Source: Hyphomicrobiales bacterium
Lineage (GTDB): Bacteria > Pseudomonadota > Alphaproteobacteria > Rhizobiales > Aestuariivirgaceae
Length of the DNA stretch: 64,000 nucleotides
Direction of reading: 5' to 3'
NCBI GenBank assembly: GCA_016710435.1
Contig: JADJVV010000001.1
Coordinates: 1,882,501-1,946,500 of the forward strand
Shown here: positions 41,859 to 50,467 of the stretch, piece by piece
How positions within the stretch are numbered: the first letter of the stretch is position 1
Layout of the letters: every line of letters starts with the position of its first letter
Translations under genes and position numbers: made by a program
Notes under the pieces: model-generated
Database searches by the model: none
What the model saw: the letters and a program-made list of their open reading frames with translations, nothing else
Told to the model about the DNA's origin: nothing

Positions 41859-43312
41859 TCGTGCCGAACGCAACTCTCCGCGCTGGTCGTCCCGCAAGCC
41901 GAAGGACCCGCCGCACCCGCGGCGCGGCCAACCCCTTCACGGTGATCCGCAACATCCTCCTGTGGCAGGGCTCGGCCGCATTCCGCATGCGCCGTTACCT
42001 GCTGGTGTTCGGCCTGCCCTTGCTCGGCCTGTGGACGGCCGTGGCAGCCTACATCATCCTCACGCCGAAGACGTATGTGAGCGAGATGACGCTCAATCTG
42101 CCGGGTGCCGCCAGTTCGTCCAACGTGTCACTCGACAGCATCGGCCAGGCCTCCACCAGCAGCGGCAACCCCTTCAGTTCTGCGGCGATGAGTCCCAAGG
42201 TCATCTACAAGTCCATCGCGGAGGGCGCGCATGTGCGCGGTCTTGCGGCAAGGATCGTGGGAAAGAAAGGCATGCTTGCCATGCCGCGCATCAAGCTCAT
42301 CGACGAAACAGCGATCATGCAGTTTTCCGTGACTGCAGGCTCCCCGGAGGCCGCGCAGCACGAGGGCGAGGCGCTGCTTCATGCCCTCCAGCAATACCTC
42401 GACATCTTGCGCAAGGACGAAGTAGAGCGCCGCGCCAAGTCAGTGAAAGAGAGCCTGAAGGAAGTGTCCCGCAACCTCGCCGAAGCGCGCTCAAAACTGC
42501 TGGCCTACCAGGCGCAATCCGACATCATCTCGCCGGAACAGTTCAATGCACAGGTTGCCAATGCCGAAGGCATGCGCCAGAAGCGCGCCGAGTTGCGCGC
42601 CGAACAGCGGCGCACGGCCAGTGAAGCGGAGAGTCTTGGCGCCCTGCTGGGCATATCGCCGGCAGACGCTACCCTCGCCTTGAAGGTGCAGGGCGATCCG
42701 CGCTTCTCCTCGCTCTATGCCGAACTGGCCGTCGCCACGACGGACGAGACATCCAGCCGCTCGAAATGGGGGGCGCGCCACCCACGGGTTGTTGCCGCCG
42801 CCGCCCGCACCGCCGCCGCACGGCGCGCCGTTGCGGCCATGGCGGCGAAGCAGGGCGGCAAGCGGGGAAGCCGCATCGTCTCTGATCTTCTGCTGAGCGA
42901 CAGCCGCGACCGGGCCGAACTGTTCCGCCGCCTCGTTGAAACCGCAGGCGCTGCCGCCGGATTGGAAGGCCAGATCGCATCCATCGAGGAAACCCTCCGC
43001 GCCAGCGAAATCGATTTGCGCGTGCAAGGCCAGCAGGCCGCGCGGCTGGAAGACCTGCAACGTGATCACAAGATCGCGGAAGCGGTCTTCAGTTCTGCAC
43101 TCGCACGGGTGGATACCAACCGCCAGGACATTTACGCGTCCTATCCGCTGCTGCAGGTGCTCACCGAACCCTCGCTGCCCGATGCAGCCGTATCCCCAAA
43201 GCCGCTCTTCGCCGTGGCGGGCGCACTCTTGGCCTCCCTCTTCATCCTTCTCGCACTGGGACTCGCATGGATCCGACAGCCGCTTCTCCAGAAACTCCTG
43301 AAGAACACCTGA
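41855..43312 (+). CDS. Polysaccharide chain-length/co-polymerase protein (GumC/Wzc-like, no kinase)
   Basis: 485 residues: a basic N-terminus, a membrane segment near residues 47-68 (YLLVFGLPLLGLWTAVAAYI), a long periplasmic coiled-coil region (about 160-420), and a C-terminal membrane helix (FAVAGALLASLFILLALGLAW). The periplasmic part fits PCP proteins that regulate chain length with the OPX partner. The cytoplasmic tyrosine kinase of Wzc is missing. Starts with GTG overlapping the export gene stop (GTGA) and overlaps the next gene by 46 nt. Confidence 0.85.
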   Translation: MIVPNATLRAGRPASRRTRRTRGAANPFTVIRNILLWQGSAAFRMRRYLLVFGLPLLGLWTAVAAYIILTPKTYVSEMTLNLPGAASSSNVSLDSIGQASTSSGNPFSSAAMSPKVIYKSIAEGAHVRGLAARIVGKKGMLAMPRIKLIDETAIMQFSVTAGSPEAAQHEGEALLHALQQYLDILRKDEVERRAKSVKESLKEVSRNLAEARSKLLAYQAQSDIISPEQFNAQVANAEGMRQKRAELRAEQRRTASEAESLGALLGISPADATLALKVQGDPRFSSLYAELAVATTDETSSRSKWGARHPRVVAAAARTAAARRAVAAMAAKQGGKRGSRIVSDLLLSDSRDRAELFRRLVETAGAAAGLEGQIASIEETLRASEIDLRVQGQQAARLEDLQRDHKIAEAVFSSALARVDTNRQDIYASYPLLQVLTEPSLPDAAVSPKPLFAVAGALLASLFILLALGLAWIRQPLLQKLLKNT

Positions 43313-44541
43313 TCTTCTGGTCCATCACCTGCACCTGGGGCTTCTATGCCATCGGCGCGCTCTATCTGCTGGCGCCTGCGCTGGGCTGGATGCTGCTGGC
43401 CCTGCTGATCTGGCGCCTCTATGCGGAAGAAGCGCCGGTGCGCCTGCCGTTGACGGCGCTGATCTGGTGCGGCGGCATGCTGGTCATGCTTGTGGCCCTC
43501 ATCGTCGGTCACGTGACGTTCGCACTCGGTGCGGCCCAGCTGGTGAAATCCATGGTGGGTTGGGCCAAGGGTTGGGCGCTGATGGCGTTGTTCGTTCTCG
43601 CAGGCGCCAGTTTGCGGATTCGCGTGCAAGTGCTGGCCCGTGCCATCAACATCCTGGCCCTGCAAACGCTGCTGCTGGTGCCGCTCTTTCTCATCGCACC
43701 ACATATTGGGTTGCCCGGACGGCTCTTCATCTCGCCGTTCTCCATGCTGGGCGGTCCGGGGCCGGAGTTCTTTGAAGTCCAGCTCTATGCCTATGGCGCA
43801 GGGGGCGAAGGTTTGCGCTGGCGTTTCTTCTCGCCTTGGGCCCCTGCCGCCGGGATGGTGGCCAATGTTTCGCTGGTCATCTCGTGGCTGGATCGCGGCC
43901 TGTGGTGGCGCACGGCAGGTGTCGCAGCAGCCGTCGCCGTCTGCCTGCTCTCACAATCGCGCCTCGCACTTCTCGCAGTCATCGTCGTGCCTCTGCTGGG
44001 ATGGCTGCTTGCCCGCCTCACCCAGCCCGCGCTGGCCATGCTGGCAGCACTATTGGCAACAGTGGCAGGCATCACCGCGACAACCCTCATCGATCTCGCC
44101 GAACAGGCGCAGGCGCGCTTCTCCGCCGCACGTGCCGCCTCCAGCCGCGTGCGCGCCGCGCTGGGGCGGATCGCAGTGCAGCGCTGGTCCGTGGAGGCGC
44201 CATGGTTCGGTCATGGTGCGGTGGAGCGCGGCTCTCATCTGGTGGAGTTCATGCCCATCGGCTCGCACCACACATGGTATGGCCTGCTCTTCGTCAAGGG
44301 CATGGTGGGATTCGGCGCTCTGGCGGTGCCGATGCTGGCGAGCTTTCTGGAGATGCTGGTGAAGGCGCAAGCCTCCCGGACGGCGCGCGCCGGGCTCGCC
44401 ATCATGCTGATCCTGTTCTTCTACACCTTCGGGGAAAACCTGGAGATCCTCGTCTACCAGTTCTGGCCGGGCCTCATCCTGTTGGGCCGGGCCTCATCGC
44501 AGCGCGTCAGCAGTCCATTCCGCACGCTGCTCGCTGGCTAG
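43267..44541 (+). CDS. O-antigen polymerase/ligase-like membrane protein (Wzy-type)
   Basis: 424 residues with about 10-11 hydrophobic segments and a large periplasmic loop in the second half containing HTWYGLLFVKGMVG, the pattern of Wzy polymerases/WaaL ligases. It would join lipid-linked repeat units in the inner membrane. It starts inside the upstream co-polymerase gene (46-nt overlap) and ends 4 nt into the convergent glycosyltransferase gene. A short direct repeat (GGCCGGGCCTCATC twice) lies in its 3' end. Confidence 0.8.
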   Translation: MDPTAASPETPEEHLIFWSITCTWGFYAIGALYLLAPALGWMLLALLIWRLYAEEAPVRLPLTALIWCGGMLVMLVALIVGHVTFALGAAQLVKSMVGWAKGWALMALFVLAGASLRIRVQVLARAINILALQTLLLVPLFLIAPHIGLPGRLFISPFSMLGGPGPEFFEVQLYAYGAGGEGLRWRFFSPWAPAAGMVANVSLVISWLDRGLWWRTAGVAAAVAVCLLSQSRLALLAVIVVPLLGWLLARLTQPALAMLAALLATVAGITATTLIDLAEQAQARFSAARAASSRVRAALGRIAVQRWSVEAPWFGHGAVERGSHLVEFMPIGSHHTWYGLLFVKGMVGFGALAVPMLASFLEMLVKAQASRTARAGLAIMLILFFYTFGENLEILVYQFWPGLILLGRASSQRVSSPFRTLLAG

Positions 44542-45482
44542 AACAGGCCTGGCAGCAGCGTTACGGCAAGGGCGGCAAGGCCCGTCTCGATCGTCTTCTT
44601 CGGTTCTTCCAGCACCATCAGTGGATGCGACGCCATGGCAGCGGCAAAGCTGCGCAACGCTGCACGACCCTGCCGCTCGCGCACGCCGCGGCGCGCGTAG
44701 TAACGCAGCTGGTATCCGCGCGCACGATGGCCGTGGCCCGCCACGAGGTCAGGCGCCATGCGTGACACCTTCTCGAACATGCGCTGCCAATGCTCGTACA
44801 TCTTGTCGGTGTTGGCGGAAAGTCCGCCGGACACGATGCGATAGAGCGTCAGGTCGCCTGAAATGCCCTCAAAGCGCCAGCTTGTAGCGCACGCCATGCG
44901 CATCCAGCACTCGATGTCCTCGCCGTAACGGAACGTCTCGTCGAAATAGCTGGTCTCAGCCACTCCGCCACGATCCACGGTGAAGGCAATGTCATCGAAC
45001 ACCGCGCGGCGAATGACGGGTGCTGAACCGTTGCCCACAGGATTGCGGCAGAAAATGTCTGCCGGGCCGAGGTCCCGGAGCGCCGGACGCATGGAAATCC
45101 CGATGGGCCTGTCGCTTTCGTCGATCATGGCGCTGCCGGAGAAGCTGATGCCAACGCCTGGCCGCGTGGCCAGATGGGCCACATGGCGCGCCAGTTTTTC
45201 GGGGTGCCAGAGGTCATCGGAATCGAGGAGCGCAATCAATGCGCCCCGTGCCACACGGATTCCGGCATTGCGCGCGCCTGCGAGGCCGCGGTTCATCTGG
45301 CTGTGAATGCGTATGCGCGGGTCATCAAAGGACCGGCAAATGGCAACGCTACTGTCCGTGCCACCGTCATCGACAAGGATCAGCTCAAAGTCGGTGAAGG
45401 TCTGCTCCAGAACGGAGCGAATGGAGCGCTCCACGTAGCGTTCGACATTGTAGACGGGCATGATCACGGAAACGGTGGGCAT
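44538..45482 (-). CDS. Family 2 glycosyltransferase
   Basis: 314-residue GT-A enzyme with the N-terminal VSVIMPVYNVERYVERSI, LVDDGGTDSS, GLAGARNAGI and the DSDDLW (DxD) motif. It adds a sugar to the lipid-linked repeat unit at the cytoplasmic membrane face. It is the last gene of the minus-strand operon (pyruvyl transferase, flippase, GT, GT), 22 nt after the upstream gene, with GGAGAA before its ATG. The C-terminal hydrophobic stretch (LAALAVTLLPGLF) may associate with the membrane. Confidence 0.9.
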   Translation of the reverse strand: MPTVSVIMPVYNVERYVERSIRSVLEQTFTDFELILVDDGGTDSSVAICRSFDDPRIRIHSQMNRGLAGARNAGIRVARGALIALLDSDDLWHPEKLARHVAHLATRPGVGISFSGSAMIDESDRPIGISMRPALRDLGPADIFCRNPVGNGSAPVIRRAVFDDIAFTVDRGGVAETSYFDETFRYGEDIECWMRMACATSWRFEGISGDLTLYRIVSGGLSANTDKMYEHWQRMFEKVSRMAPDLVAGHGHRARGYQLRYYARRGVRERQGRAALRSFAAAMASHPLMVLEEPKKTIETGLAALAVTLLPGLF

Positions 45483-45504
45483 AAGAGTTCTCCTCGGTCG
45501 GATG

Positions 45505-46392
45505 TCAGGTCAGGGCTTTCCGCAAGAGGCGAAAGGCTTCGTGGGAAACGGTTGGCCAGTGGCTGCGGAGCGCATCACGGATATGTTGCGCCGCTGACGC
45601 GCGATCACGTCTGGTGCGCCACGCGCGCTGGGCCAGATACAGCCGGTTGAGCGCCCGCGCCTCGCGAACTGCTGGCCCAACCTCCAGCGGGGCCAGATGC
45701 ACCGCGTGGTGGACAAGCGCTTCGAAGCCCTGCGCCATGGCGCGCGTATCGGCGGAGAGACCGCCGGCATTGGTGCGATAGTCCACCAGCACATCGGCAA
45801 GGCCTGCGATGCGATGCCCGCGGAGATGCATGCTGAGAAGCCACAACTGGTCTTCCGCATGGTTTAGACCGACGGGAAACCCGCCGCTGGCCAGAAAATC
45901 CGCGCGCCGCACCACCAGGTTCGAACACGTCGTCGTGGGATTGCCGGCGAGCAGGTCGCGCGTTGACAAGGGAGCTGTGCGCAGGCGTGACAAGGCACCG
46001 GTCGGCACGCCTGCCGCATCCACGAAGCGCACGCCCGCATGGCATACGCTGACATCGGGCCGTGCCGCCATGAAGGCCAGCGTGGCGGACAGGAAGGTGG
46101 CGTGCCACAGGTCGTCTGCATCGAGGAAGGCAATGACGGGTGCCGCCGCCAGTTCGGCCCCGCGGTTGCGCGCCACGGAGACCCCTGCATTGCCTTGCCG
46201 GTGAAGCCGGATGCGGCTGTCCTCCCGTGCCACGGCGGCAACGCACTCTGCGGATCGATCACGCGAACCATCGTCGACGACAATGACTTCAAAGTCGCTG
46301 CATATCTGTGCTTGCACGGAACGAAGCGTTTCCGTGATGAACGATGCCGCGTTGTAGAGCGGAATCACGATGGAGACGGCGGGGCGGCTCAT
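45505..46392 (-). CDS. Family 2 glycosyltransferase
   Basis: 295-residue GT-A enzyme related to the next gene downstream: VSIVIPLYNAASFITETL, VVDDGSRDRS, ARNRGAEL and DADDLWH. Start at 46392 (MSRPAVSIV) overlaps the flippase stop (ATGA); the longer in-frame extension is not credible. It acts on the exopolysaccharide repeat unit; donor and linkage cannot be predicted. Confidence 0.9.
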   Translation of the reverse strand: MSRPAVSIVIPLYNAASFITETLRSVQAQICSDFEVIVVDDGSRDRSAECVAAVAREDSRIRLHRQGNAGVSVARNRGAELAAAPVIAFLDADDLWHATFLSATLAFMAARPDVSVCHAGVRFVDAAGVPTGALSRLRTAPLSTRDLLAGNPTTTCSNLVVRRADFLASGGFPVGLNHAEDQLWLLSMHLRGHRIAGLADVLVDYRTNAGGLSADTRAMAQGFEALVHHAVHLAPLEVGPAVREARALNRLYLAQRAWRTRRDRASAAQHIRDALRSHWPTVSHEAFRLLRKALT

Positions 46393-47651
46393 CGCGTGTT
46401 CTCCTGTGTGCAGGCGCGCAAGGCGATGACCGTTGCTGCCACGGCCGCAACTCCGGCAACGACGATTTGCGCCAGGATCGATGCTTGAAGGCCAAAGGGC
46501 AATCCCGCCGAGAGCGCAGCGATGGCAACGGTGGCCTGCGCCATTGTCAGCTTGAATTCGAGACCCGCAAGTCCGCGCGCCCGAAGCAAAAGGGAAGTAG
46601 AGCGCGAGAGAAGGAGCGGCAAGGCCAGCCAGCACAAGAGCATGAGCAGCGGAATGGCCTCGTTCCACTTCGCCCCAAAGACGAGTGGAATGTAGATCGG
46701 CGCCAGCAGTGTCTGCGCCGCAATGACGGGAATGATCAGCAAGGCCAGAAGCCCGGTGCCCTTGAGGAAGCGCCGCTGCACCAGGGCAAAGGCTTGGTGT
46801 CCGGAATAATGCGGCAGCAAGGCCGTCGCTGCCGCGGAAACGAAGGCGCTGGTCATGCCAAGGCCTGCGTTGAAGGCAAAGAAATATTGTCCGAGGAGGG
46901 TGATGCCCAGCACCTGCCCGATGATGAGCTTGTCCGCATGGAGCCGGAATGCTGCCGTGAGTTCACTCGCCATGACCGCCAGTCCATACGTGAGCAGCGG
47001 TTTCACCGGTGCCACCGGGGTACCAGGCCGCCACTTTTCCATCCTGCGGTACATCACCACCCATGCGAGCGCGCAAATCAGTTTCGGCAACGCCAGCGAC
47101 CAGATTCCGAACCCCGCAGCCGCAAGCAGTGCAGTGAGAAGGTTGTCGCCGGACAGCAGCACCACCAGCATCACCGCCGTCTCGCGCATGCGCTGTTGCC
47201 GCTGCATGCGGTAAACCTGCACGGCGACCATGGGATAGAGCAGATAAGGAAGCGCAAATGCCAGCATCAGCCCGGCGATGCGGAGATCACCGAAGTGGTA
47301 CGCCACCGGGTAGGCCGCCGCAGCTTGCAGAAGTGCAACACCCCCATAGACCCACCAGTTCAAGCGATAGGCCGTGTTGCAGGTCTCCTCCAGCGCCGTC
47401 TCCTCAACGGAAATGATGCGTGCGCCAATTCCCGTCTGGGTAAGCGCGCGCAGGATGTCTGACGCCGTCAGTGCAATGGCGGCAAGGCCGAATTCGGGTG
47501 GCGAAAGCGCCCAGCCCAAGGCCACGGCGGTGGCGAGACGCGTGACGCGGTTCACCATTTCCGCGCCCCCAAGCGTGACCATGTTCGAGAACAGCCCGCG
47601 CACCAGCGGCGCCTGTACGATGGGAGACAGGACAGCGGCCTCGCTTGTCAT
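46389..47651 (-). CDS. Wzx-type polysaccharide flippase
   Basis: 420-residue MOP-superfamily membrane protein with about 12 hydrophobic segments, beginning with a soluble 15-residue tail and GLFSNMVTLGGAEMVNRVTR. It would move the lipid-linked repeat unit to the periplasm for the polymerase encoded at 43267. It overlaps both neighbours (ATGA at each end), so the operon is tightly coupled. Lipopolysaccharide O-unit flipping is an alternative, but the linked OPX/PCP genes favour exopolysaccharide. Confidence 0.85.
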   Translation of the reverse strand: MTSEAAVLSPIVQAPLVRGLFSNMVTLGGAEMVNRVTRLATAVALGWALSPPEFGLAAIALTASDILRALTQTGIGARIISVEETALEETCNTAYRLNWWVYGGVALLQAAAAYPVAYHFGDLRIAGLMLAFALPYLLYPMVAVQVYRMQRQQRMRETAVMLVVLLSGDNLLTALLAAAGFGIWSLALPKLICALAWVVMYRRMEKWRPGTPVAPVKPLLTYGLAVMASELTAAFRLHADKLIIGQVLGITLLGQYFFAFNAGLGMTSAFVSAAATALLPHYSGHQAFALVQRRFLKGTGLLALLIIPVIAAQTLLAPIYIPLVFGAKWNEAIPLLMLLCWLALPLLLSRSTSLLLRARGLAGLEFKLTMAQATVAIAALSAGLPFGLQASILAQIVVAGVAAVAATVIALRACTQENTR

Positions 47652-48694
47652 GCCGCGATCCTCGAAAGGCCATTCGAGTAATGTGACAGCACATCAGCGC
47701 GAACGGTTGCCGCATCGAAGTCGCATTCGGCGGAGGCTTCGATCTGCGTTACGAGGCTGGAAACGTCACCAGCCCCAAGGGTGGAGCCTGGCTGATTCAG
47801 GCGGCGGCACAGGTCTTCACCCTTGTTGGAGTAGGAGAGCACAAAGGGTTGCCGCCCCTCCACCATGCGCAACACCGCCGCATGATAACGCACGGCAACG
47901 ACAGCACGCGCCAGTCCCAGCAGCGCGCTGAGCACGGCCCAAGGTTCGTGCGGTGCCGCACACTCAAACGGATCAAGGATGCGGCTCTCGGGAATGGCCT
48001 GCTGGATGCGTCTCGCCAGGAACCGGTCGCTGTCGGCGGAATCGCCATCCGCCTGGATCAGGAGGCCGATCTGGTGGCCCCGCCGCGTGAGTGCCTGGGC
48101 AATGCTGAGGATCTGGTCTTCGCCGCCATTCTCCGCATAGAGCTCACTCTGGTTACGGAGCGAAACGAGGATCGTCTTCTCCGAATGGAGGCCTGCCATG
48201 GCAAACAGTCGCAGAGCCTCGGCGCGCGCGTGGCGCTGCGGCGGCAGGGCAAAGGCCGTGTCGAAAGTCAGTTCCGCGCGCACGCCGGCAGCCGTCAGGC
48301 GGTCATGGCTTTCGCGGTCGCGCACCGCCACGTATCCCAAGCTCTTCAAAGTCTGCGCCAGCCCCACAAAGGCGAGGTTGCGGCAGGAGCGGGGGATGGA
48401 CTGTCCAAACAGCATCGTGGAAGAAGGGGCCGCACGGAGCGCATTCACGTTTTGCAGGAAGCGCCTTGTGACAAGGCGGGGCCGCGCATTGTTGAAGATG
48501 TCTCCGCCCACACTCACAAAACCATTGCAGGGCCGCAAAGACGCGCCACGCAAGAGTCCCCGCACCGGCGTTGGCCGCTCTTCCTGCAACGGGCCCGAGA
48601 CGCTTTCACCCGGCGACATGGCGGCGAGCGCCGAATAGATCGCGGCGTCCCCAAGGTTTCGCGTGGAGTACATGTTGAGAAGTCCGATGTGCAT
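47648..48694 (-). CDS. Polysaccharide pyruvyl transferase family protein
   Basis: 348 residues of the PS_pyruv_trans fold: the N-terminal LLNMYSTRNLGDAAIYSAL, central VRDRESHDRL, and the late RYHAAVLRMVEGRQPFVLSYSNKG that binds phosphoenolpyruvate in relatives. It would add a pyruvate ketal to a sugar, giving an acidic polymer. ATG at 48694 is chosen because it begins the conserved fold; a GTG at 48763 would extend across the sigma-54-like element at 48735-48750. First gene of the minus-strand operon. Confidence 0.85.
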   Translation of the reverse strand: MHIGLLNMYSTRNLGDAAIYSALAAMSPGESVSGPLQEERPTPVRGLLRGASLRPCNGFVSVGGDIFNNARPRLVTRRFLQNVNALRAAPSSTMLFGQSIPRSCRNLAFVGLAQTLKSLGYVAVRDRESHDRLTAAGVRAELTFDTAFALPPQRHARAEALRLFAMAGLHSEKTILVSLRNQSELYAENGGEDQILSIAQALTRRGHQIGLLIQADGDSADSDRFLARRIQQAIPESRILDPFECAAPHEPWAVLSALLGLARAVVAVRYHAAVLRMVEGRQPFVLSYSNKGEDLCRRLNQPGSTLGAGDVSSLVTQIEASAECDFDAATVRADVLSHYSNGLSRIAA

Positions 48695-48734
48695 GGGGTC
48701 GCCGCCACTGTTGAATTGATCCAGCTCCCACGGT

Positions 48735-48750
48735 CGCAAGCGCCGGACCA
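48735..48750 (-). promoter_or_regulatory. Sigma-54 (-24/-12) promoter of the pyruvyl transferase operon
   Basis: Minus strand TGGTCCG-GCGC-TTGCGA; GG and GC are 10 nt apart, with a perfect TTGC. Predicted start near 48725, about 31 nt before the ATG at 48694. Confidence 0.55.
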
Positions 48751-48845
48751 CATCAGTCTTCACGCGCGATAATCGGAATTCGGCTTGTCATTCAGCGCGT
48801 TGCCTTTTTGGGAGCGGCTTCTGTCGCCACTCCGCGCGCCTGTGC

Positions 48846-48864
48846 GGCTCTCAAATCGGGAGCC
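48846..48864. promoter_or_regulatory. Enhancer-like dyad (UAS), copy 2
   Basis: Identical 19-bp GGCTCTC-AAATC-GGGAGCC as at 40201-40219; here flanking GC/GC bases extend the arms to 9 bp. It lies about 130 bp upstream of each of the two divergent sigma-54-like promoters. The 48695-49009 interval has no gene other than these sites. Confidence 0.65.
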
Positions 48865-48961
48865 GCTTTGGCCCTCACCTTGCGGCGGCCCGCCATCCGC
48901 TCCGCCCGCCATGATGTGCAATCCCATCGCGTTTTCAAACGCTTATCCGGGAAAGCCGATG

Positions 48962-48977
48962 CGGCATGCCCCTTGCG
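48962..48977 (+). promoter_or_regulatory. Sigma-54 (-24/-12) promoter of the WecG-transferase operon
   Basis: CGGCATG-CCCC-TTGCGA; GG and GC are 10 nt apart, with a full TTGC. Predicted start near 48988, 22 nt before the ATG at 49010, with GAGG 8 nt before that ATG. Confidence 0.65.
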
Positions 48978-49009
48978 ACTGCTCCTTCAAACGATTTGAG
49001 GACACGGTC

Positions 49010-50467
49010 ATGGACGGAAATTCAACGACTGCGGCAAGGCATCCGGCTGCCAGCATCGTACACATGCTGGGTGTCGGCATGGCCAATGTCACGATGCAGG
49101 AGGCCCTCGCCCAGATCGCATCTGCGGTGGAATTCGACGTGCGAAAGAGCTTCGCTTTCGTCAACGCGGACTGCCTGAACCAGGCCGCCGCCAATCCGGC
49201 CTATGCGCGTGTGCTCTCCCGGCAGGCGGCAGTCTTCGCTGATGGCAGCGGCATCCGCCTCGCAGCCCGCCTCCGCGGACTGTACATGAAGGACAATGTC
49301 AACGGCACGGACTTGTTTCCGCTGCTCTGCGCCTGGGCCGCGCGCGAAGGTCACGGCCTCTTCCTCCTCGGCGCACGCGACGGAATCGCTGCCGAAGTCG
49401 CGCGGCGCATGCAGGCTGACCACCCGGGACTGATTATCAGCGGCACGCAGCACGGCTATTACCCGCCACAAGATGAAGACAAGGTGATCGAAGCCATCAA
49501 CGCTTCGGGCGCGCGCATCCTTCTTGTCGCCATGGGCGCGCCGCACCAGGAATTGTGGATCGGCAGGCACCGGGACGAACTCACTGCCAACGCCGCCATT
49601 GGAGTAGGCGGCCTGTTCGATTTCTACAGCGGCCGCATTCCCCGTGCGCCCATGTGGATGCGCCGCTCCGGACTGGAATGGATCTACCGCCTGCGTCAGG
49701 AACCGTCTCGCATGTGGCGCCGCTACGTGCTGGGAAATCCGGCCTTCCTCTGGCGCACGTGGCGCGAACAGTGTGCGCTGCGCTCCGCCACATTGTTCCC
49801 ATGGCGGACGGAGGCAACGCGCATCCAGCGCATCTTCCGCAAGACGTCGCTGCGCGCGCGCCAGCCACTCTATCACGCGGCAAAGCGAACGCTGGATATC
49901 ATCCTCGCAAGTTGTGGGCTGCTTGCCCTGGCTCCTGTGTTCCTCGCCATTGCGGCAGCGATCAAACTGGAATCGCCCGGTCCTGTCTTCTTCTCGCAGC
50001 AGCGCGTGGGCTTGCGCGGCAAACGTTTCCGCATGTGGAAATTCCGCTCCATGTTTGTGGACGCAGAGGCCCGCCGCGCGGCCCTGCTGGCCCAGAGCGA
50101 CCGGAGCGGCATGCATTTCAAGATGAAGCACGACCCGCGCATCACCCGCGTCGGCCGCATCATCCGCCGCGCCTCCATCGATGAACTGCCGCAACTCTTC
50201 AATGTCCTCAGGGGCACCATGTCGATCGTCGGACCCCGGCCCAATCTCGAATCGGAAGTGGCCCGTTACCGCATCGACGAATTTGGCCGGCTTGATTCAA
50301 AGCCTGGCATCACCTGCATCTGGCAGGTCTCGGGCCGCGCTGAAATCCCCTGGGAACGCCAGGTCGAGATGGACCTCGATTATGTCTACGAACCGTCCCT
50401 CAAGCAGGACATCAACCTCATTGCCAAGACATTGCCCGCCATTCTCGGCGGCAAAGGAGCCTATTGA
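49010..50467 (+). CDS. Fusion of WecG/TagA glycosyltransferase and undecaprenyl-phosphate sugar transferase
   Basis: 485 residues with two enzymes in one chain. Residues 15-245 are a GT26 WecG/TagA/CpsF domain (SFAFVNADCLN, VFADGSGIRLAARL, VAMGAPHQELWI, GGLFDFYSGRIPRAPMWM). After a linker, residues 287-485 are a bacterial sugar transferase (KRTLDIILAS, one membrane helix, SPGPVFFSQQRVGLRGKRF, MWKFRSM, SIDELPQLFNVLRG, GPRP), the family that starts repeat-unit synthesis on undecaprenyl phosphate. The fusion could make a lipid-linked disaccharide directly. ATG at 49010 has an SD; the frame further upstream covers the promoter. It overlaps the next gene by one base. Confidence 0.88.
   Translation: MDGNSTTAARHPAASIVHMLGVGMANVTMQEALAQIASAVEFDVRKSFAFVNADCLNQAAANPAYARVLSRQAAVFADGSGIRLAARLRGLYMKDNVNGTDLFPLLCAWAAREGHGLFLLGARDGIAAEVARRMQADHPGLIISGTQHGYYPPQDEDKVIEAINASGARILLVAMGAPHQELWIGRHRDELTANAAIGVGGLFDFYSGRIPRAPMWMRRSGLEWIYRLRQEPSRMWRRYVLGNPAFLWRTWREQCALRSATLFPWRTEATRIQRIFRKTSLRARQPLYHAAKRTLDIILASCGLLALAPVFLAIAAAIKLESPGPVFFSQQRVGLRGKRFRMWKFRSMFVDAEARRAALLAQSDRSGMHFKMKHDPRITRVGRIIRRASIDELPQLFNVLRGTMSIVGPRPNLESEVARYRIDEFGRLDSKPGITCIWQVSGRAEIPWERQVEMDLDYVYEPSLKQDINLIAKTLPAILGGKGAY

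Noticed and set aside
44465..44510. Direct repeat GGCCGGGCCTCATC in the polymerase 3' end
   Set aside because: Only two short copies inside a coding sequence, in frame with a plausible protein; probably chance or a small coding duplication.
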